From NCBI RefSeq assembly GCF_009720865.1, contig NZ_WNLA01000001.1:186001-250000 (forward strand): a stretch of 64,000 nt of DNA, in the 5' to 3' direction. The position numbers were made by a program, and so were the translations under genes. This stretch comes from Pseudoduganella ginsengisoli (GTDB taxonomy: Bacteria > Pseudomonadota > Gammaproteobacteria > Burkholderiales > Burkholderiaceae_D). Under the pieces are notes generated by a model, which did not search any database, had not been told where the DNA came from, and saw only the letters and a program-made list of their open reading frames with translations. This document shows, piece after piece, positions 42,906 through 52,110 of the stretch (its first letter is position 1; the number at the start of each line of letters is the position of its first letter).

Positions 42906-44693
42906 ATGCGAACAAAACCGCACACTCCGCTTACTTCCCTGGCGATCATTGCCGCCCTGCTGCTGGTGGCGGGTGCGTACGCGCTGGGGGCATTGCGGGC
43001 GCGGGCTGATTTGCTGGAACAGGGAGGGCGCCAGCTGGAACTGATGGCGCCCGACCTGCAGTCAGCCATCGACAAATATGAAACCCTGCCCTTCGTGCTG
43101 GGTTTCCAGCCTGATTTGGCGGAAGCCATCGCGCACCCCGGCGACGCGGCCATCATTGCGCGCCTGAACCGCACCCTGCAGACCATCCAGCGCCAATCGC
43201 AGGTCGGCGCGATTTACCTGATGGACCGCAGCGGCCTGACTTTAGGGTCCAGCAACTGGGACCAGCCTACTACTTTCGTCGGCAAGAATTTTTCATACCG
43301 GCCGTATTTCAGCGAAGCACAGCGCGGCCGTCCCGGCCTGTTTTATGGCATCGGTACCGCCACGGCGGAAGCGGGCTATTTCATCGCGCAACCCGTGTAC
43401 CGCGACAGCACGGACGGCGGGCCCGTGGCAGGCGTGGTGGCCGTGAAAATCAGCCTGGCTGACTTTGAACAGACGTGGCGTTCCAGCGAACATACGATCG
43501 CGCTGGCGGACCGGCACGGCGTCATCTTCCTCAGCAACCAGCCGGACTGGCGCTACCGCAGCCTGCGTCCGCTCGACAAGGGTGCGCAGCAAGAACTCGC
43601 GCAAACGCAGCAATACGCGGGGCAGCACATTGCCTCGCTGCCGCAGCCGTTGCCGGAATATGCGGTGCGCCCGGTCGGCAAGCTGGGATGGCAATTGATG
43701 CTGTTCCCGTCGCAAGTGCGGGTGCAGCGCGCGGCGCTGCTGTCGGCGGCCGGCATGGCGCTATTGCTGGCCTGTGGCGGCGCATTATGGTGGGCGCTGC
43801 ACCAGCGGCGCCGGCGCCTGGAAGAACAAAAGGAATCGCGCGCCGCGCTGCGCCAGGCGGCGCGCGACCTCGAACTGCGCATCGCCGAACGCACGGCGCA
43901 ACTGCAAGCCACCAACTCCGACCTGGAAGGTAAATACGCCAAGCTGCAGCAAACGGAACACATGCTGCGCACCACGCAAAATGAACTGGTCCAGGCAGGC
44001 AAGCTGGCCATGCTGGGCCAGATGGCGGCAGGGATCACGCATGAATTGAACCAGCCGCTGGCCGCCATCCGCGCCTTTGCCGACAATGCCCGAACGTTCC
44101 TGGCAAGGGGCCGTCCCGAACAGGCCGATGCCAACCTTGGCCACATCAGCGACGCCAGCGCGCGCATGGGCGCCATCATCAGCCAGTTGAAAGGCTTTGC
44201 GCGCAAGGATGAAGCCATTACGCAAGTGAACCTGGCGCGCTCCGTGCAGGCGTCGGCACTGCTGGTTGATAACGATTTCAAACGGCGCGGCGTGGCGCTG
44301 GAAACGGGCGATATCGGCGGCAACAGCATTACCGTGGCGGGCGACGCCGTGCGCATTGAACAAGTGCTGATCAACCTGCTGCGCAATGCGCTCGACGCCG
44401 TAGCAGGCATGGAAGAAAGCCATCCCCGCGCCGTCACTGTCACGCTGGCGCGCGCGGATGGATGGGCGGAAGTGCGCATCAGCGACACCGGTCCCGGCAT
44501 ACCGGAACAGGTGGCCGCGCATTTGTTTGAACCGTTTTACACAACGAAACCATCGGGCCAGGGCCTGGGACTGGGCCTGGCGATTTCCTCATCGATTGTG
44601 CAAGCGATGAATGGCCAGCTGGCGGCGCAAAATCTTCCGCAAGGCGGCGCGCAATTCATCTTGCGCCTGCCCTTGCAGGCAAACGAACCATGA
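42906..44693 (+). CDS. DctB-like sensor histidine kinase
   Basis: A 595-residue kinase of the DctB type. TM1 is at ~13-33 (LAIIAALLLVAGAYALGAL). A periplasmic double-PDC/Cache domain spans ~35-285 (LPFVLGFQPDLAEAI, YFSEAQRGRPGLFYGIGTAT with a ligand-site look, GYFIAQPVYRD). TM2 is at ~288-305 (GMALLLACGGALWWAL). A coiled coil (~310-365) leads to the phospho-acceptor AGITHELNQPLAAIRAF with His379, N box LINLLRNALDA, G boxes SDTGPGIPEQVAAHLFEPFY and GLGLGLAIS. DctB kinases sense dicarboxylates directly; here the linked ABC genes suggest that it senses the transported ligand. It overlaps the activator gene by ATGA. Confidence 0.94.
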   Translation: MRTKPHTPLTSLAIIAALLLVAGAYALGALRARADLLEQGGRQLELMAPDLQSAIDKYETLPFVLGFQPDLAEAIAHPGDAAIIARLNRTLQTIQRQSQVGAIYLMDRSGLTLGSSNWDQPTTFVGKNFSYRPYFSEAQRGRPGLFYGIGTATAEAGYFIAQPVYRDSTDGGPVAGVVAVKISLADFEQTWRSSEHTIALADRHGVIFLSNQPDWRYRSLRPLDKGAQQELAQTQQYAGQHIASLPQPLPEYAVRPVGKLGWQLMLFPSQVRVQRAALLSAAGMALLLACGGALWWALHQRRRRLEEQKESRAALRQAARDLELRIAERTAQLQATNSDLEGKYAKLQQTEHMLRTTQNELVQAGKLAMLGQMAAGITHELNQPLAAIRAFADNARTFLARGRPEQADANLGHISDASARMGAIISQLKGFARKDEAITQVNLARSVQASALLVDNDFKRRGVALETGDIGGNSITVAGDAVRIEQVLINLLRNALDAVAGMEESHPRAVTVTLARADGWAEVRISDTGPGIPEQVAAHLFEPFYTTKPSGQGLGLGLAISSSIVQAMNGQLAAQNLPQGGAQFILRLPLQANEP

Positions 44694-46111
44694 CTATGCA
44701 AGCGATACTGATAGAAGACGAAGCCGCGCTGCGGCTGGCGACACAGCAAACGCTGGAACTGGGCGGCTTCACGGTGCAAGCCGCCGCCAGTGCGGAAGCG
44801 GCGCAGGCGCTGCTGCGCGCGGATTATGAAGGCGTCATCGTGACGGACGTGCGCCTGCCCGGCAAATCCGGGCTGGACGTACTGGCACAGGTTACGGCGC
44901 TCGATGGCGAACTGCCCGTGATTGTCGTGACGGGCCACGGCGATGTGGAAATGGCGGTGGCCGCCATGCGCGCCGGCGCGTACGACTTCATTGAAAAGCC
45001 GTTTGCGGCGGAACGCCTGCTCGATGCCGTGCGGCGCGCGCAGGAACGCCGCACGCTGGTACTGGAAAACCGCCGCCTGCGTTCGGACCGCGCGCTGCAT
45101 CCCGACACGCCGGATTTGATTGGCCGTTCAAGCGCCATGGAACGCTTGAAAACCCTGGTGCGCAACGTCGGGCCGGCCGGCGTCGATATCCTGATCAATG
45201 GCCAGACGGGCACCGGCAAGGAAGTGCTGGCGCGCGTGCTGCATGCGGCCAGTGGCCGCAAGGGCAACTTCGTCGCCATCAATTGCGGCGCGCTGCCAGA
45301 ATCCGTATTTGAGAGCGAGATCTTCGGCCACGAAGCGGGCGCCTTTACGGGCGCGCAAAAGCGCCGCATCGGCAAGCTGGAATATGCGAATGGCGGCACC
45401 GTCTTCCTCGATGAAATTGAAACCATGCCGCTGGCGCTGCAAGTGAAATTGCTGCGCGTGCTACAGGAGCGCAAGCTGGAACGCCTGGGCGGCAATGAGG
45501 GCATTCCACTCGATTGCCGCATCATCGCGGCCAGCAAAGCGGATTTGCTGTCGCTGTCCAGCCAGGGTTTGTTCCGCGAAGACTTGTATTACCGCATCGG
45601 CGTCGTAACCTTGGACTTGCCCCGGCTGCGCGACCGGCGCGACGATATTCCACTGCTGCTGGCGCACTTTGTGCAGGAAGCGGCGCTGCGCTACCAGCGG
45701 CCCGTTCCAACGTGGAGCGCTGAGCAAATGGCGGCGTGGCAGGCAGCGGAATGGCCGGGCAACGTGCGGGAATTGCGCAACTTCGCGGAACGGCTGGTGC
45801 TGGGCGTGGTGCAGATGGCGCCTGCCGCGCCGCTGGCGGCGCCCGCGTTTGTCACGGCGGGCATGCCGCTTTCACCACCCGTTGGCGCCTCGCCGGATGC
45901 CGTGGCCAGTCCCGTTACCGGAGACAATGCAGCGTCGTTGCCGCAGCAAGTCGACGATTTCGAACGCACGCTGATTGAACGGGCGCTGGCTGCCGCAGGA
46001 CATAACGTGGCGCTGGCAGCGGATAACCTGGGCGTGCCGCGCAAGACGCTATATGACAAGTTGAAGAAGTATCAGATCGGAACGGGACGCAAGTATCAAC
46101 CTGATGCATAG
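44690..46111 (+). CDS. DctD/NtrC-family sigma-54 activator
   Basis: A 473-residue response regulator. Receiver domain ~1-115 with phosphorylated D53 (VIVTDVRLPGKSG) and KPF near 103. The AAA+ domain ~135-365 carries Walker A NGQTGTGKEVLARVLHAA, the sigma-54-contacting loop GAFTGAQ (~217-223), Walker B GGTVFLDEIE, and the arginine-finger region LPRLRDRRDDIPLLL. A Fis-type HTH is at the C-terminus (LIERALAAAGHNVALAADNL, GVPRKTLYDKLKKY). The GAFTGA loop shows it can open sigma-54 promoters; a strong one lies before the ABC operon 4.4 kb upstream. Start ATG 44690 overlaps the kinase stop. Confidence 0.95.
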   Translation: MTMQAILIEDEAALRLATQQTLELGGFTVQAAASAEAAQALLRADYEGVIVTDVRLPGKSGLDVLAQVTALDGELPVIVVTGHGDVEMAVAAMRAGAYDFIEKPFAAERLLDAVRRAQERRTLVLENRRLRSDRALHPDTPDLIGRSSAMERLKTLVRNVGPAGVDILINGQTGTGKEVLARVLHAASGRKGNFVAINCGALPESVFESEIFGHEAGAFTGAQKRRIGKLEYANGGTVFLDEIETMPLALQVKLLRVLQERKLERLGGNEGIPLDCRIIAASKADLLSLSSQGLFREDLYYRIGVVTLDLPRLRDRRDDIPLLLAHFVQEAALRYQRPVPTWSAEQMAAWQAAEWPGNVRELRNFAERLVLGVVQMAPAAPLAAPAFVTAGMPLSPPVGASPDAVASPVTGDNAASLPQQVDDFERTLIERALAAAGHNVALAADNLGVPRKTLYDKLKKYQIGTGRKYQPDA

Positions 46112-46223
46112 ATACACCAAACCATAGAAGAATATCGCATCTATACACCAATATATAAGGGAATAATCCGCGTGAACAGAAATTGGCAGAAACAGGTGAA
46201 AAAGATGCCAGCCCTGCCATTAA

Positions 46224-46236
46224 GTAGTAAAGCTAC
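46224..46236. promoter_or_regulatory. Shared operator motif, copy b
   Basis: GTAGT-AAA-GCTAC followed by ATAAATT, one mismatch from a perfect inverted repeat, 90 bp before the pullulanase ATG. The rest of 46112-46313 is AT-rich, with no gene. Confidence 0.6.
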
Positions 46237-46313
46237 ATAAATTGCATTACCATATGGCGGTAATTTGCGTTTAATTTCCAATATTTGTAGCGATACTACC
46301 GAGGAGACACCCC

Positions 46314-49058
46314 ATGCCAGCATCCCTGCAGCGCGCCCCAGCGCCTTCCGTCCGACTCTCGCTGGGCGCCGTACTGGTGCTGTCTGCCTTTGGCGCCCAA
46401 GCGCAGCAAGCCATGCCGCAATCGGCTTGCGATGCTCCCCACCAGACGGTACTGCAAGCGGCTGCGGCAAAATACGACGCGCGCGCCATATGGCTGGACC
46501 GCAAGTTGCTGAAGTGGCCCGGCGCCGATGCCACCGCGTCTTACCAGCTTTATTACTCGGCAGCGGGCGCCGTCAACGCGGCGGCAGGCGGCAAAGTCGC
46601 CGGGGCTGACGGTTCCGTGGCGCTGGAGCGCTTTGCGGGCCAGCCCGATGCCGCCACGGTACAGCGCTTCAAGTACGTGGCGGATGGCGCAGTCTTGTCG
46701 CTGCCGGCCAGTGCCGATGCAGGCAAACTGCTGAAGCAGCAACTGGTGCTGGTACAGCAGGGCCCGGATGGCACGGTGATCGATGCCACGGCGGTGCAAG
46801 GCGCCGGTGCGCTGGATGACTTGTATGCGGCTGCGGAAAAAGTCACGGACCTCGGCGCCGCCCCTGCCCGTGGCGCCACGCGCTTCAAGCTGTGGGCGCC
46901 CACGGCGCACAATGTGGCGGTGTGCACGTACGACAATGGTTATGCCAAGGCGTCCGCCATCGAACCAATGCGCTTCGATGCGGCCACCGGCGTGTGGAGC
47001 GCCAGCCGCCACGCCGATTTGTCGGGCAAGTATTACCAATACGTGGTGGACGTAAACGTGCCGAACGTGGGGCTGGTGCGCAATCTCGTCACCGACCCGT
47101 ATTCCGTCAGCCTGACCACGGACTCGCAGCGCAGCTACATTGCCGACCTGGATGCGCCGAAACTTAAACCGAACGGCTGGGACAAGGTGGCAGCGCCGAA
47201 GAAAGTCGCCGCGCCGACCGACATGGCCGTGTACGAATTGCACGTGCGCGACTTTTCCATCAACGATGCGACTGTCAGCGCCGCCAACCGGGGCAAGTAC
47301 CTGGCATTCACGGAAACCCAATCCAACGGCATGAAGCACCTGGCTGCGCTCAGTAAAGCCGGCATGACGGACATCCATTTGCTGCCTGTGTACGATCTCG
47401 GCTCCGTGCCGGAAAAAGGCTGCGCCGTGCCGCAACCTTCCGGTGCGGCCGACAGCGACAGCCAGCAAGCGCTGGTTGGCAAGACCCGCCATACCGATTG
47501 CTACAACTGGGGCTATGACCCGTTCCACTACAGCGCACCGGAAGGCAGCTATGCGACGGACGCCGCCGACGGCGCGCGCCGTATCGTGGAATTCCGCCAG
47601 ATGGTGATGGCGCTGCACAAGGCCAATCTGCGGGTCGGCATGGACGTCGTGTACAACCACACGTACCGCGCAGGCCAGGATAAACAGTCGGTACTGGACC
47701 GCATCGTGCCCGGCTATTACCACCGCCTCAGCGACAAGGGCGCCATTGAAATGTCGACGTGCTGCTTTAACACAGCCACGGAAAACCGCATGATGGCCAA
47801 GCTGATGATTGATTCGGCGGAACTGTGGACGCGCCATTACAAGATCGATTCGTTCCGTTTCGACCTGATGGGCCACCAGCCCCGTGCCGCGATGGAAGCG
47901 CTGCAAGCGCGCGTCAACAAAGTGGCGGGCCGCCCGGTGCAATTGATCGGCGAAGGCTGGAATTTCGGTGAAGTGGAAAGCGGCAAGCGCTTCGTGCAGG
48001 CGTCGCAACTGTCGCTGAACGGCAGCGCCATCGGCACCTTCAGCGACCGTGGCCGCGATGCCGTGCGCGGCGGCGGCGCAGGCGACTCCGGCAAGGATAT
48101 GTTTGCACGCCAGGGCTTTATCAATGGCCTCGTGTACGACCCGAATGCGGAAGCGCCGCAGCGTCCAAAAGAAGATTTGCTGCGTGCTGCCGATATGGTG
48201 CGCCTGGGCCTGGCGGGTACGCTGCGCAGCTATCCACTGCCGACGTACCAGGACAAAATTGTGGAAGGCCAGGCCATCGATTACGCAGGCCAGCCGGCCG
48301 GCTATGCGAGCGAGCCATCGGAAGTGGTCAACTACGTGGAGAACCACGATAACCAGACGCTGTACGATGCCAATGCCTTGAAACTGCCTGCCGCCACCAG
48401 CAGTGCCGACCGCGCCCGCGTACAAGTGCTGGGCGCCGCCATCAATGCGTTCAGCCAGGGTGTGGCGTACTTCCACGCGGGCCAGGATATCCTGCGTTCG
48501 AAATCCCTCGACCGCAACAGCTTTGAATCAGGCGACTGGTTCAACCGCCTGGACTGGTCGTACCAGGACAATTACTTCGGCACAGGCTTGCCGCCACAGG
48601 AAGACAATGGCAAGGATTACGCGCTGCTGAAGCCCGTGCTGGCCAATTCCGCCATCAAGCCCACGCCTGCCGATATCGCGTTTGCCCGCGATGCCTTCCG
48701 TGATTGGCTGAAGATCCGTTCCAGTTCCTCGCTGTTCCGCATGCGTACAGCAAGCGACATCAGGCAGCGGCTGCATTTCTTCAATACGGGATCCATGCAG
48801 GTGCCGACCGTGATTGCCGCGCGTATCGAAGGCGCGGGTTACCCGGGCGCGGGCTTCAAGACTGTCACGTACCTGATCAACGTGGATAAAGTTGAACAGT
48901 CCGTTACTGCGGAATCTGAAAAGGGCAAGCGGTACAAGCTGCATCCGGTGCTGGCAGCGCCTGGCGCAGCGGACAAGCGCGCGAAGGAGGCACGCTATGA
49001 TGCGGCGAGCGGCAAATTCACCGTGCCAGCGCGGACGGCTGTGGTATTTGTCGAGTAA
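46314..49058 (+). CDS. Exported pullulanase-type alpha-1,6-glucosidase (GH13)
   Basis: A 914-residue debranching enzyme. Signal peptide ends near residue 28 (LVLSAFGAQAQQ). Accessory beta domains fill ~35-290, including a CBM48-like segment (RGATRFKLWAPTAHNVAVCTY). The catalytic barrel has the type I pullulanase hallmark YNWGYDP, region I MDVVYNH, region II DSFRFDLMGH with the nucleophile Asp, region III QLIGEGWNFGE with the acid Glu, and region IV YVENHDN. The C-terminal ~150 residues are a beta domain (DUF3372-like). It hydrolyses alpha-1,6 branches of starch, pullulan or glycogen outside the cytoplasm. GAGGAG lies 9-14 nt before the ATG, and the shared operator motif is 90 bp upstream. Confidence 0.94.
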   Translation: MPASLQRAPAPSVRLSLGAVLVLSAFGAQAQQAMPQSACDAPHQTVLQAAAAKYDARAIWLDRKLLKWPGADATASYQLYYSAAGAVNAAAGGKVAGADGSVALERFAGQPDAATVQRFKYVADGAVLSLPASADAGKLLKQQLVLVQQGPDGTVIDATAVQGAGALDDLYAAAEKVTDLGAAPARGATRFKLWAPTAHNVAVCTYDNGYAKASAIEPMRFDAATGVWSASRHADLSGKYYQYVVDVNVPNVGLVRNLVTDPYSVSLTTDSQRSYIADLDAPKLKPNGWDKVAAPKKVAAPTDMAVYELHVRDFSINDATVSAANRGKYLAFTETQSNGMKHLAALSKAGMTDIHLLPVYDLGSVPEKGCAVPQPSGAADSDSQQALVGKTRHTDCYNWGYDPFHYSAPEGSYATDAADGARRIVEFRQMVMALHKANLRVGMDVVYNHTYRAGQDKQSVLDRIVPGYYHRLSDKGAIEMSTCCFNTATENRMMAKLMIDSAELWTRHYKIDSFRFDLMGHQPRAAMEALQARVNKVAGRPVQLIGEGWNFGEVESGKRFVQASQLSLNGSAIGTFSDRGRDAVRGGGAGDSGKDMFARQGFINGLVYDPNAEAPQRPKEDLLRAADMVRLGLAGTLRSYPLPTYQDKIVEGQAIDYAGQPAGYASEPSEVVNYVENHDNQTLYDANALKLPAATSSADRARVQVLGAAINAFSQGVAYFHAGQDILRSKSLDRNSFESGDWFNRLDWSYQDNYFGTGLPPQEDNGKDYALLKPVLANSAIKPTPADIAFARDAFRDWLKIRSSSSLFRMRTASDIRQRLHFFNTGSMQVPTVIAARIEGAGYPGAGFKTVTYLINVDKVEQSVTAESEKGKRYKLHPVLAAPGAADKRAKEARYDAASGKFTVPARTAVVFVE

Positions 49059-49143
49059 TACGCGTCTTTGACGCTGGCCAAAGCGCAGTTGGCCGACAGC
49101 TCTACAGTTGGGGTTCTTTCCCATAAACAACTGAGGAAGAGTT

Positions 49144-49647
49144 ATGTCCGCCAACAGCGCCGCGGCACTAAAACCATCATTTAAATTCAGTTCAACCGCC
49201 CGCACCCGACTGCGTCTGCGCGAAAGGGAAGTTTATAAATATTACGACGACATGGGGCCGGGCCGCGGCAATTGCACATGGGGCGCCGGCATTCTTGCGC
49301 ATCGCGGCCCAAGCACGCAGGAAGAACTCAACACACCAGTAACTCCAGCCGCAGTTGATGCCGAGTTTGCATCCCGCGTCACTGAAGCAGAACAAACCGT
49401 CCGCAACGCAATCACCCACCAACCGCTGACACAAGACCAATACGACGCGCTGGTCAGCTATACCTATAACCTGGGCCAGCGGGGCGCATCAAAGGCGCTT
49501 GAACTGATCGATGACGGCGATTTCGACGGTGCGGTCGCGGAAATGAAGTCAATGATCAGGGTAAAGGTCAAAACAGGAGTTAAGCCAGTCATTGCCCATG
49601 GTCTGGTCACGCGGCGGGCCGAAGAGAGCGCACCATTTCGCAAATAA
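49144..49647 (+). CDS. GH24-like lysozyme (endolysin fold)
   Basis: A 167-residue muramidase-like protein without a signal peptide. The catalytic region LREREVYKYYDDMGPGRGNC-TWGAG contains Glu27 and Asp36 (E-x8-D as in T4-type lysozymes) and the Thr45 of TxGxG-like TWGAG. The second conserved block is LTQDQYDALVSYTYNLGQRG, and the C-terminus has TRRAEESAPF, which matches the RR.aE..L/F end of phage lysozymes. GGAAGAG lies just before the ATG. No holin, spanin or phage structural gene is near, so a prophage is unlikely. The next gene begins 2 bp later and encodes a small exported protein, suggesting a toxin/immunity arrangement. Confidence 0.88.
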   Translation: MSANSAAALKPSFKFSSTARTRLRLREREVYKYYDDMGPGRGNCTWGAGILAHRGPSTQEELNTPVTPAAVDAEFASRVTEAEQTVRNAITHQPLTQDQYDALVSYTYNLGQRGASKALELIDDGDFDGAVAEMKSMIRVKVKTGVKPVIAHGLVTRRAEESAPFRK

Positions 49648-49649
49648 CC

Positions 49650-50081
49650 ATGCGCCCTATTACATACTTGGCGGTTACCATCATGGTGACTGTTCCATAT
49701 GTCAGCCGTGCTGCGCCAGCAACCGGCACCGATATCCATGGCAAGTGGCGCGTCGTGTCGGTTCTCGATTCTGCTGAAATTACCGGGGTTTCAGAGCAGC
49801 GTGCGCGCTCTTATGTCGGCCAGGTACTGCATATCAATGCAGATGGTTTCCGCTTCCAAAATATGACGTGCAAAAGACCGAGCTTTGCAGAGAGCGAACA
49901 GGAAACCGCTCATTACCTGCGGAAGTCCTGGCATGCGCGATCGGGAAATCTTGGACTACCCGATCGCGTGACAGTCATCGATGCACGTTGTACCGACGTT
50001 TTCCTCAAGGGCGGCGGGGTGATTGTCTTTAACTGGAAAGGCTACTTTCTGGAAGCCGCCAAAGTGACCGGGAATCCATAG
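49650..50081 (+). CDS. Small exported protein, putative partner of the lysozyme
   Basis: A 143-residue protein with a signal peptide (MRPITYLAVTIMVTVPYVSR, then AAPATGTD). The mature part is ~120 residues, beta-rich, with two Cys (NMTCKRPSF and DARCTDVF) that could form a disulfide. I do not recognise a family; the repeat of IHGKWRVVSVLD and VIVFNWKGYFLEAAKV recalls lipocalin-like or lysozyme-inhibitor folds. It starts 2 bp after the lysozyme stop, so the two are surely co-translated. A periplasmic inhibitor protecting the cell from the lysozyme is the simplest reading, but this is inference. Confidence 0.7.
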   Translation: MRPITYLAVTIMVTVPYVSRAAPATGTDIHGKWRVVSVLDSAEITGVSEQRARSYVGQVLHINADGFRFQNMTCKRPSFAESEQETAHYLRKSWHARSGNLGLPDRVTVIDARCTDVFLKGGGVIVFNWKGYFLEAAKVTGNP

Positions 50082-50097
50082 CCATCGCGCTCCTGAA

Positions 50098-50934
50098 CTA
50101 CAAGCGTGGCAGCCACATTCCCATCGCTGCCACGCCAATCCCAATGGCCATGGCGCCAGTCAGTACCAGCATCAGTAATGACATCGCCAGCCGCGCTGCC
50201 ACACCACCGTGCGCCTGCACCCGCAAATACAACTCAAGCACGGCCAGCGGCACCAGGAACTGCGCAAACGACAGGAAATCCAGGAATGGCCCCGTAAAGG
50301 TTTTTGGGTCAAAACCGGCCGGCCCTTTGTTCACGAAAACCCAGAACATCAGCCCCACGCGGAAGAACCACACGGCGCTCACTACCAGGAACAGCCGCAG
50401 GGCCCAGCGCCGATGTTCGTTCAACTGGCGCCGGCGCGCGTGATGCACCACCATTGCCGCGCTAAACAATATCAACACTGCGGCGATACTGATGCCGGTG
50501 TGCTGGACAGCGTGGCCTGCTTCACTCCGGAACCACACCATGTACAAGCCCGTCAGGCTGCCGATCACCGCCAGCGTGACATAAATCCGCCCGCTCCACC
50601 GGTGCACGCGCGGCGCCACGCTACGCACGCAAGGCATCAGCTGCAGCGCTCCACAGAGCATGACAACGGCGGCAAGCAGCATGTGCGCTCCCAGCGCCAC
50701 ATTGCCCGCCGTGTCGCCCGCAACATACCCATGTGGCAGTACCTTGTTCCAGTCCTGCGGCATCCCCCGCACCAGGGCGCCGCCATAGAATGCAACGGCA
50801 TAATACGCAAACAGCCATTGCCCCGCGATGGCAACGCCACACCATAGCCTGACGGCTTGCTGCAGCAAACGGCTGGCCGATTGCAGGGACAGATAATCAG
50901 TGGCCGGCTGGCCGGGAGACAAAACAGTGGACAT
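50098..50934 (-). CDS. DUF2306 multi-pass membrane protein
   Basis: A 278-residue membrane protein with about seven hydrophobic segments (AIAGQWLFAYYAVAFYGG, GAHMLLAAVVMLCGALQL, IYVTLAVIGSLTGLYMVW, GISIAAVLILFSAAMVVHH, and three further on). The pattern VHRWSGRIYVTLAVIG and NEHRRWALRLFLVVSAVWFFRVG matches the DUF2306 family, where His and Arg residues on the helices suggest haem or metal binding. Function unknown. It is convergent with the lysozyme pair and divergent from the LytS-like kinase gene, with 135 bp in between. Confidence 0.85.
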   Translation of the reverse strand: MSTVLSPGQPATDYLSLQSASRLLQQAVRLWCGVAIAGQWLFAYYAVAFYGGALVRGMPQDWNKVLPHGYVAGDTAGNVALGAHMLLAAVVMLCGALQLMPCVRSVAPRVHRWSGRIYVTLAVIGSLTGLYMVWFRSEAGHAVQHTGISIAAVLILFSAAMVVHHARRRQLNEHRRWALRLFLVVSAVWFFRVGLMFWVFVNKGPAGFDPKTFTGPFLDFLSFAQFLVPLAVLELYLRVQAHGGVAARLAMSLLMLVLTGAMAIGIGVAAMGMWLPRL

Positions 50935-51069
50935 GAGGTAGCTCCGTCAATGAAGGTAAGGAAATCATAGACAGCGGCCGCGGGACGACGGGCGGTGACG
51001 GCGAAATCATGCGACCAGCGACGGTTTTCGATGCTTGAACGACGGCCGGCATAGGGTTATTCTTGCCGG

Positions 51070-52110
51070 ATGCTCCGCGCCTCCCTTCCCACCTGGCGGC
51101 AAATTGCCGCTGTCGAACTGTACACGGTCGTGTTGACTTGGATACTGGCCACGCTGACGCGCCAGCCATTTCTGGAATGCTTGCGGCACCTTGTTCCCGT
51201 CAGCTTGGCCCAGCTCGCAGCTTATACCGCGGCAACCGCATGGCAGCCGCGCTGGATGCCGCTGTCGCTCGCCAGGTTGATCGCGGTTGCGGTCATGGCG
51301 CCCTTCGCGGCGCTGGCAATGATCGCGCTGCCCCGTTATGGCCGCGCCGCTGCCTATCTGGCGACAGCCCAGGGCGCGGGCAGTGTCGTGATGCTGACCT
51401 TGATCGCGCTGGTATTCGGCTTGCTGTTTACTGCCGTGGCGCTTTACCTGCAACGCAAGGAGCGTGAACGGCAGGCCGAACGCGAACGCCTGGCGCTGGA
51501 ACGCGATTTACTGGATGCGCGTCTGCGGTTACTGCAGGCGCAAATCGAACCGCATTTCCTGTTCAACACGCTGGCAAATGTGCTGGTCCTGGTGGAATCC
51601 GGATCAGCGCAGGCAGCGCCCGTATTGCGGCACTTGATTGCCTACCTGCGCGCCGCCATGCCGCGCTTGACCGATGCGGATGCCACACTGGACACGGAAC
51701 TGCAGCTGGTGCGCGCCTATCTGGAATTGATGCGCATGCGGATGCCGGACCGGCTGCAATTCGCCGTCACCGTAGATCCAGCGCTGCACCAATTGCGCTT
51801 TCCCGCCATGGCGTTGCTGACACTGGTGGAAAACGCAGTGAAGCATGGTATCGACCCATCCATGGCAGGCGGAAAAATTGAAGTCGGCGGCAAGAACGAT
51901 GGCGGCAACGTGGCCTTGTGGGTCGAGGATAGTGGCGTAGGCATATCGGAATCTGCTGCTCCCGGCACAGGATTGGCCAACGTTAAAGCGCGGCTGCAAG
52001 CCTGCTATGGCAACAGCGCGCGGTTGGAAATGCATGAAGCCGAGCCGCAGGGCCTGCGAGTCGAACTGCACTTCACAAAGGAACCAGCATGTCTCCAATC
52101 ACAGCACTAA
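51070..52110 (+). CDS. LytS/AlgZ-type sensor histidine kinase
   Basis: A 346-residue membrane kinase with four hydrophobic segments in ~1-130 and no periplasmic domain of note. After a coiled coil (LQRKERERQAERERLALE) comes the HisKA_7TM/His_kinase motif ARLRLLQAQIEPHFLFNTLA with His162, then the ATPase domain: ALLTLVENAVKHGIDP and DSGVGISESAAPGTGLANV. This is the LytS/YehU/AlgZ class that pairs with LytTR regulators. The downstream regulator gene starts 22 nt inside this gene. The signal is not evident. Confidence 0.92.
   Translation: MLRASLPTWRQIAAVELYTVVLTWILATLTRQPFLECLRHLVPVSLAQLAAYTAATAWQPRWMPLSLARLIAVAVMAPFAALAMIALPRYGRAAAYLATAQGAGSVVMLTLIALVFGLLFTAVALYLQRKERERQAERERLALERDLLDARLRLLQAQIEPHFLFNTLANVLVLVESGSAQAAPVLRHLIAYLRAAMPRLTDADATLDTELQLVRAYLELMRMRMPDRLQFAVTVDPALHQLRFPAMALLTLVENAVKHGIDPSMAGGKIEVGGKNDGGNVALWVEDSGVGISESAAPGTGLANVKARLQACYGNSARLEMHEAEPQGLRVELHFTKEPACLQSQH

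Noticed and set aside
46296..48476. 726-codon minus-strand frame opposite pullulanase
   Set aside because: Antisense to a recognised GH13 enzyme; composition (His, Val, Arg, Gln-rich) is that of a shadow frame.
49144..49647. Prophage remnant suggested by the endolysin-like gene
   Set aside because: No integrase, holin, structural or packaging gene and no attachment-site repeat is seen; base composition matches the neighbours.
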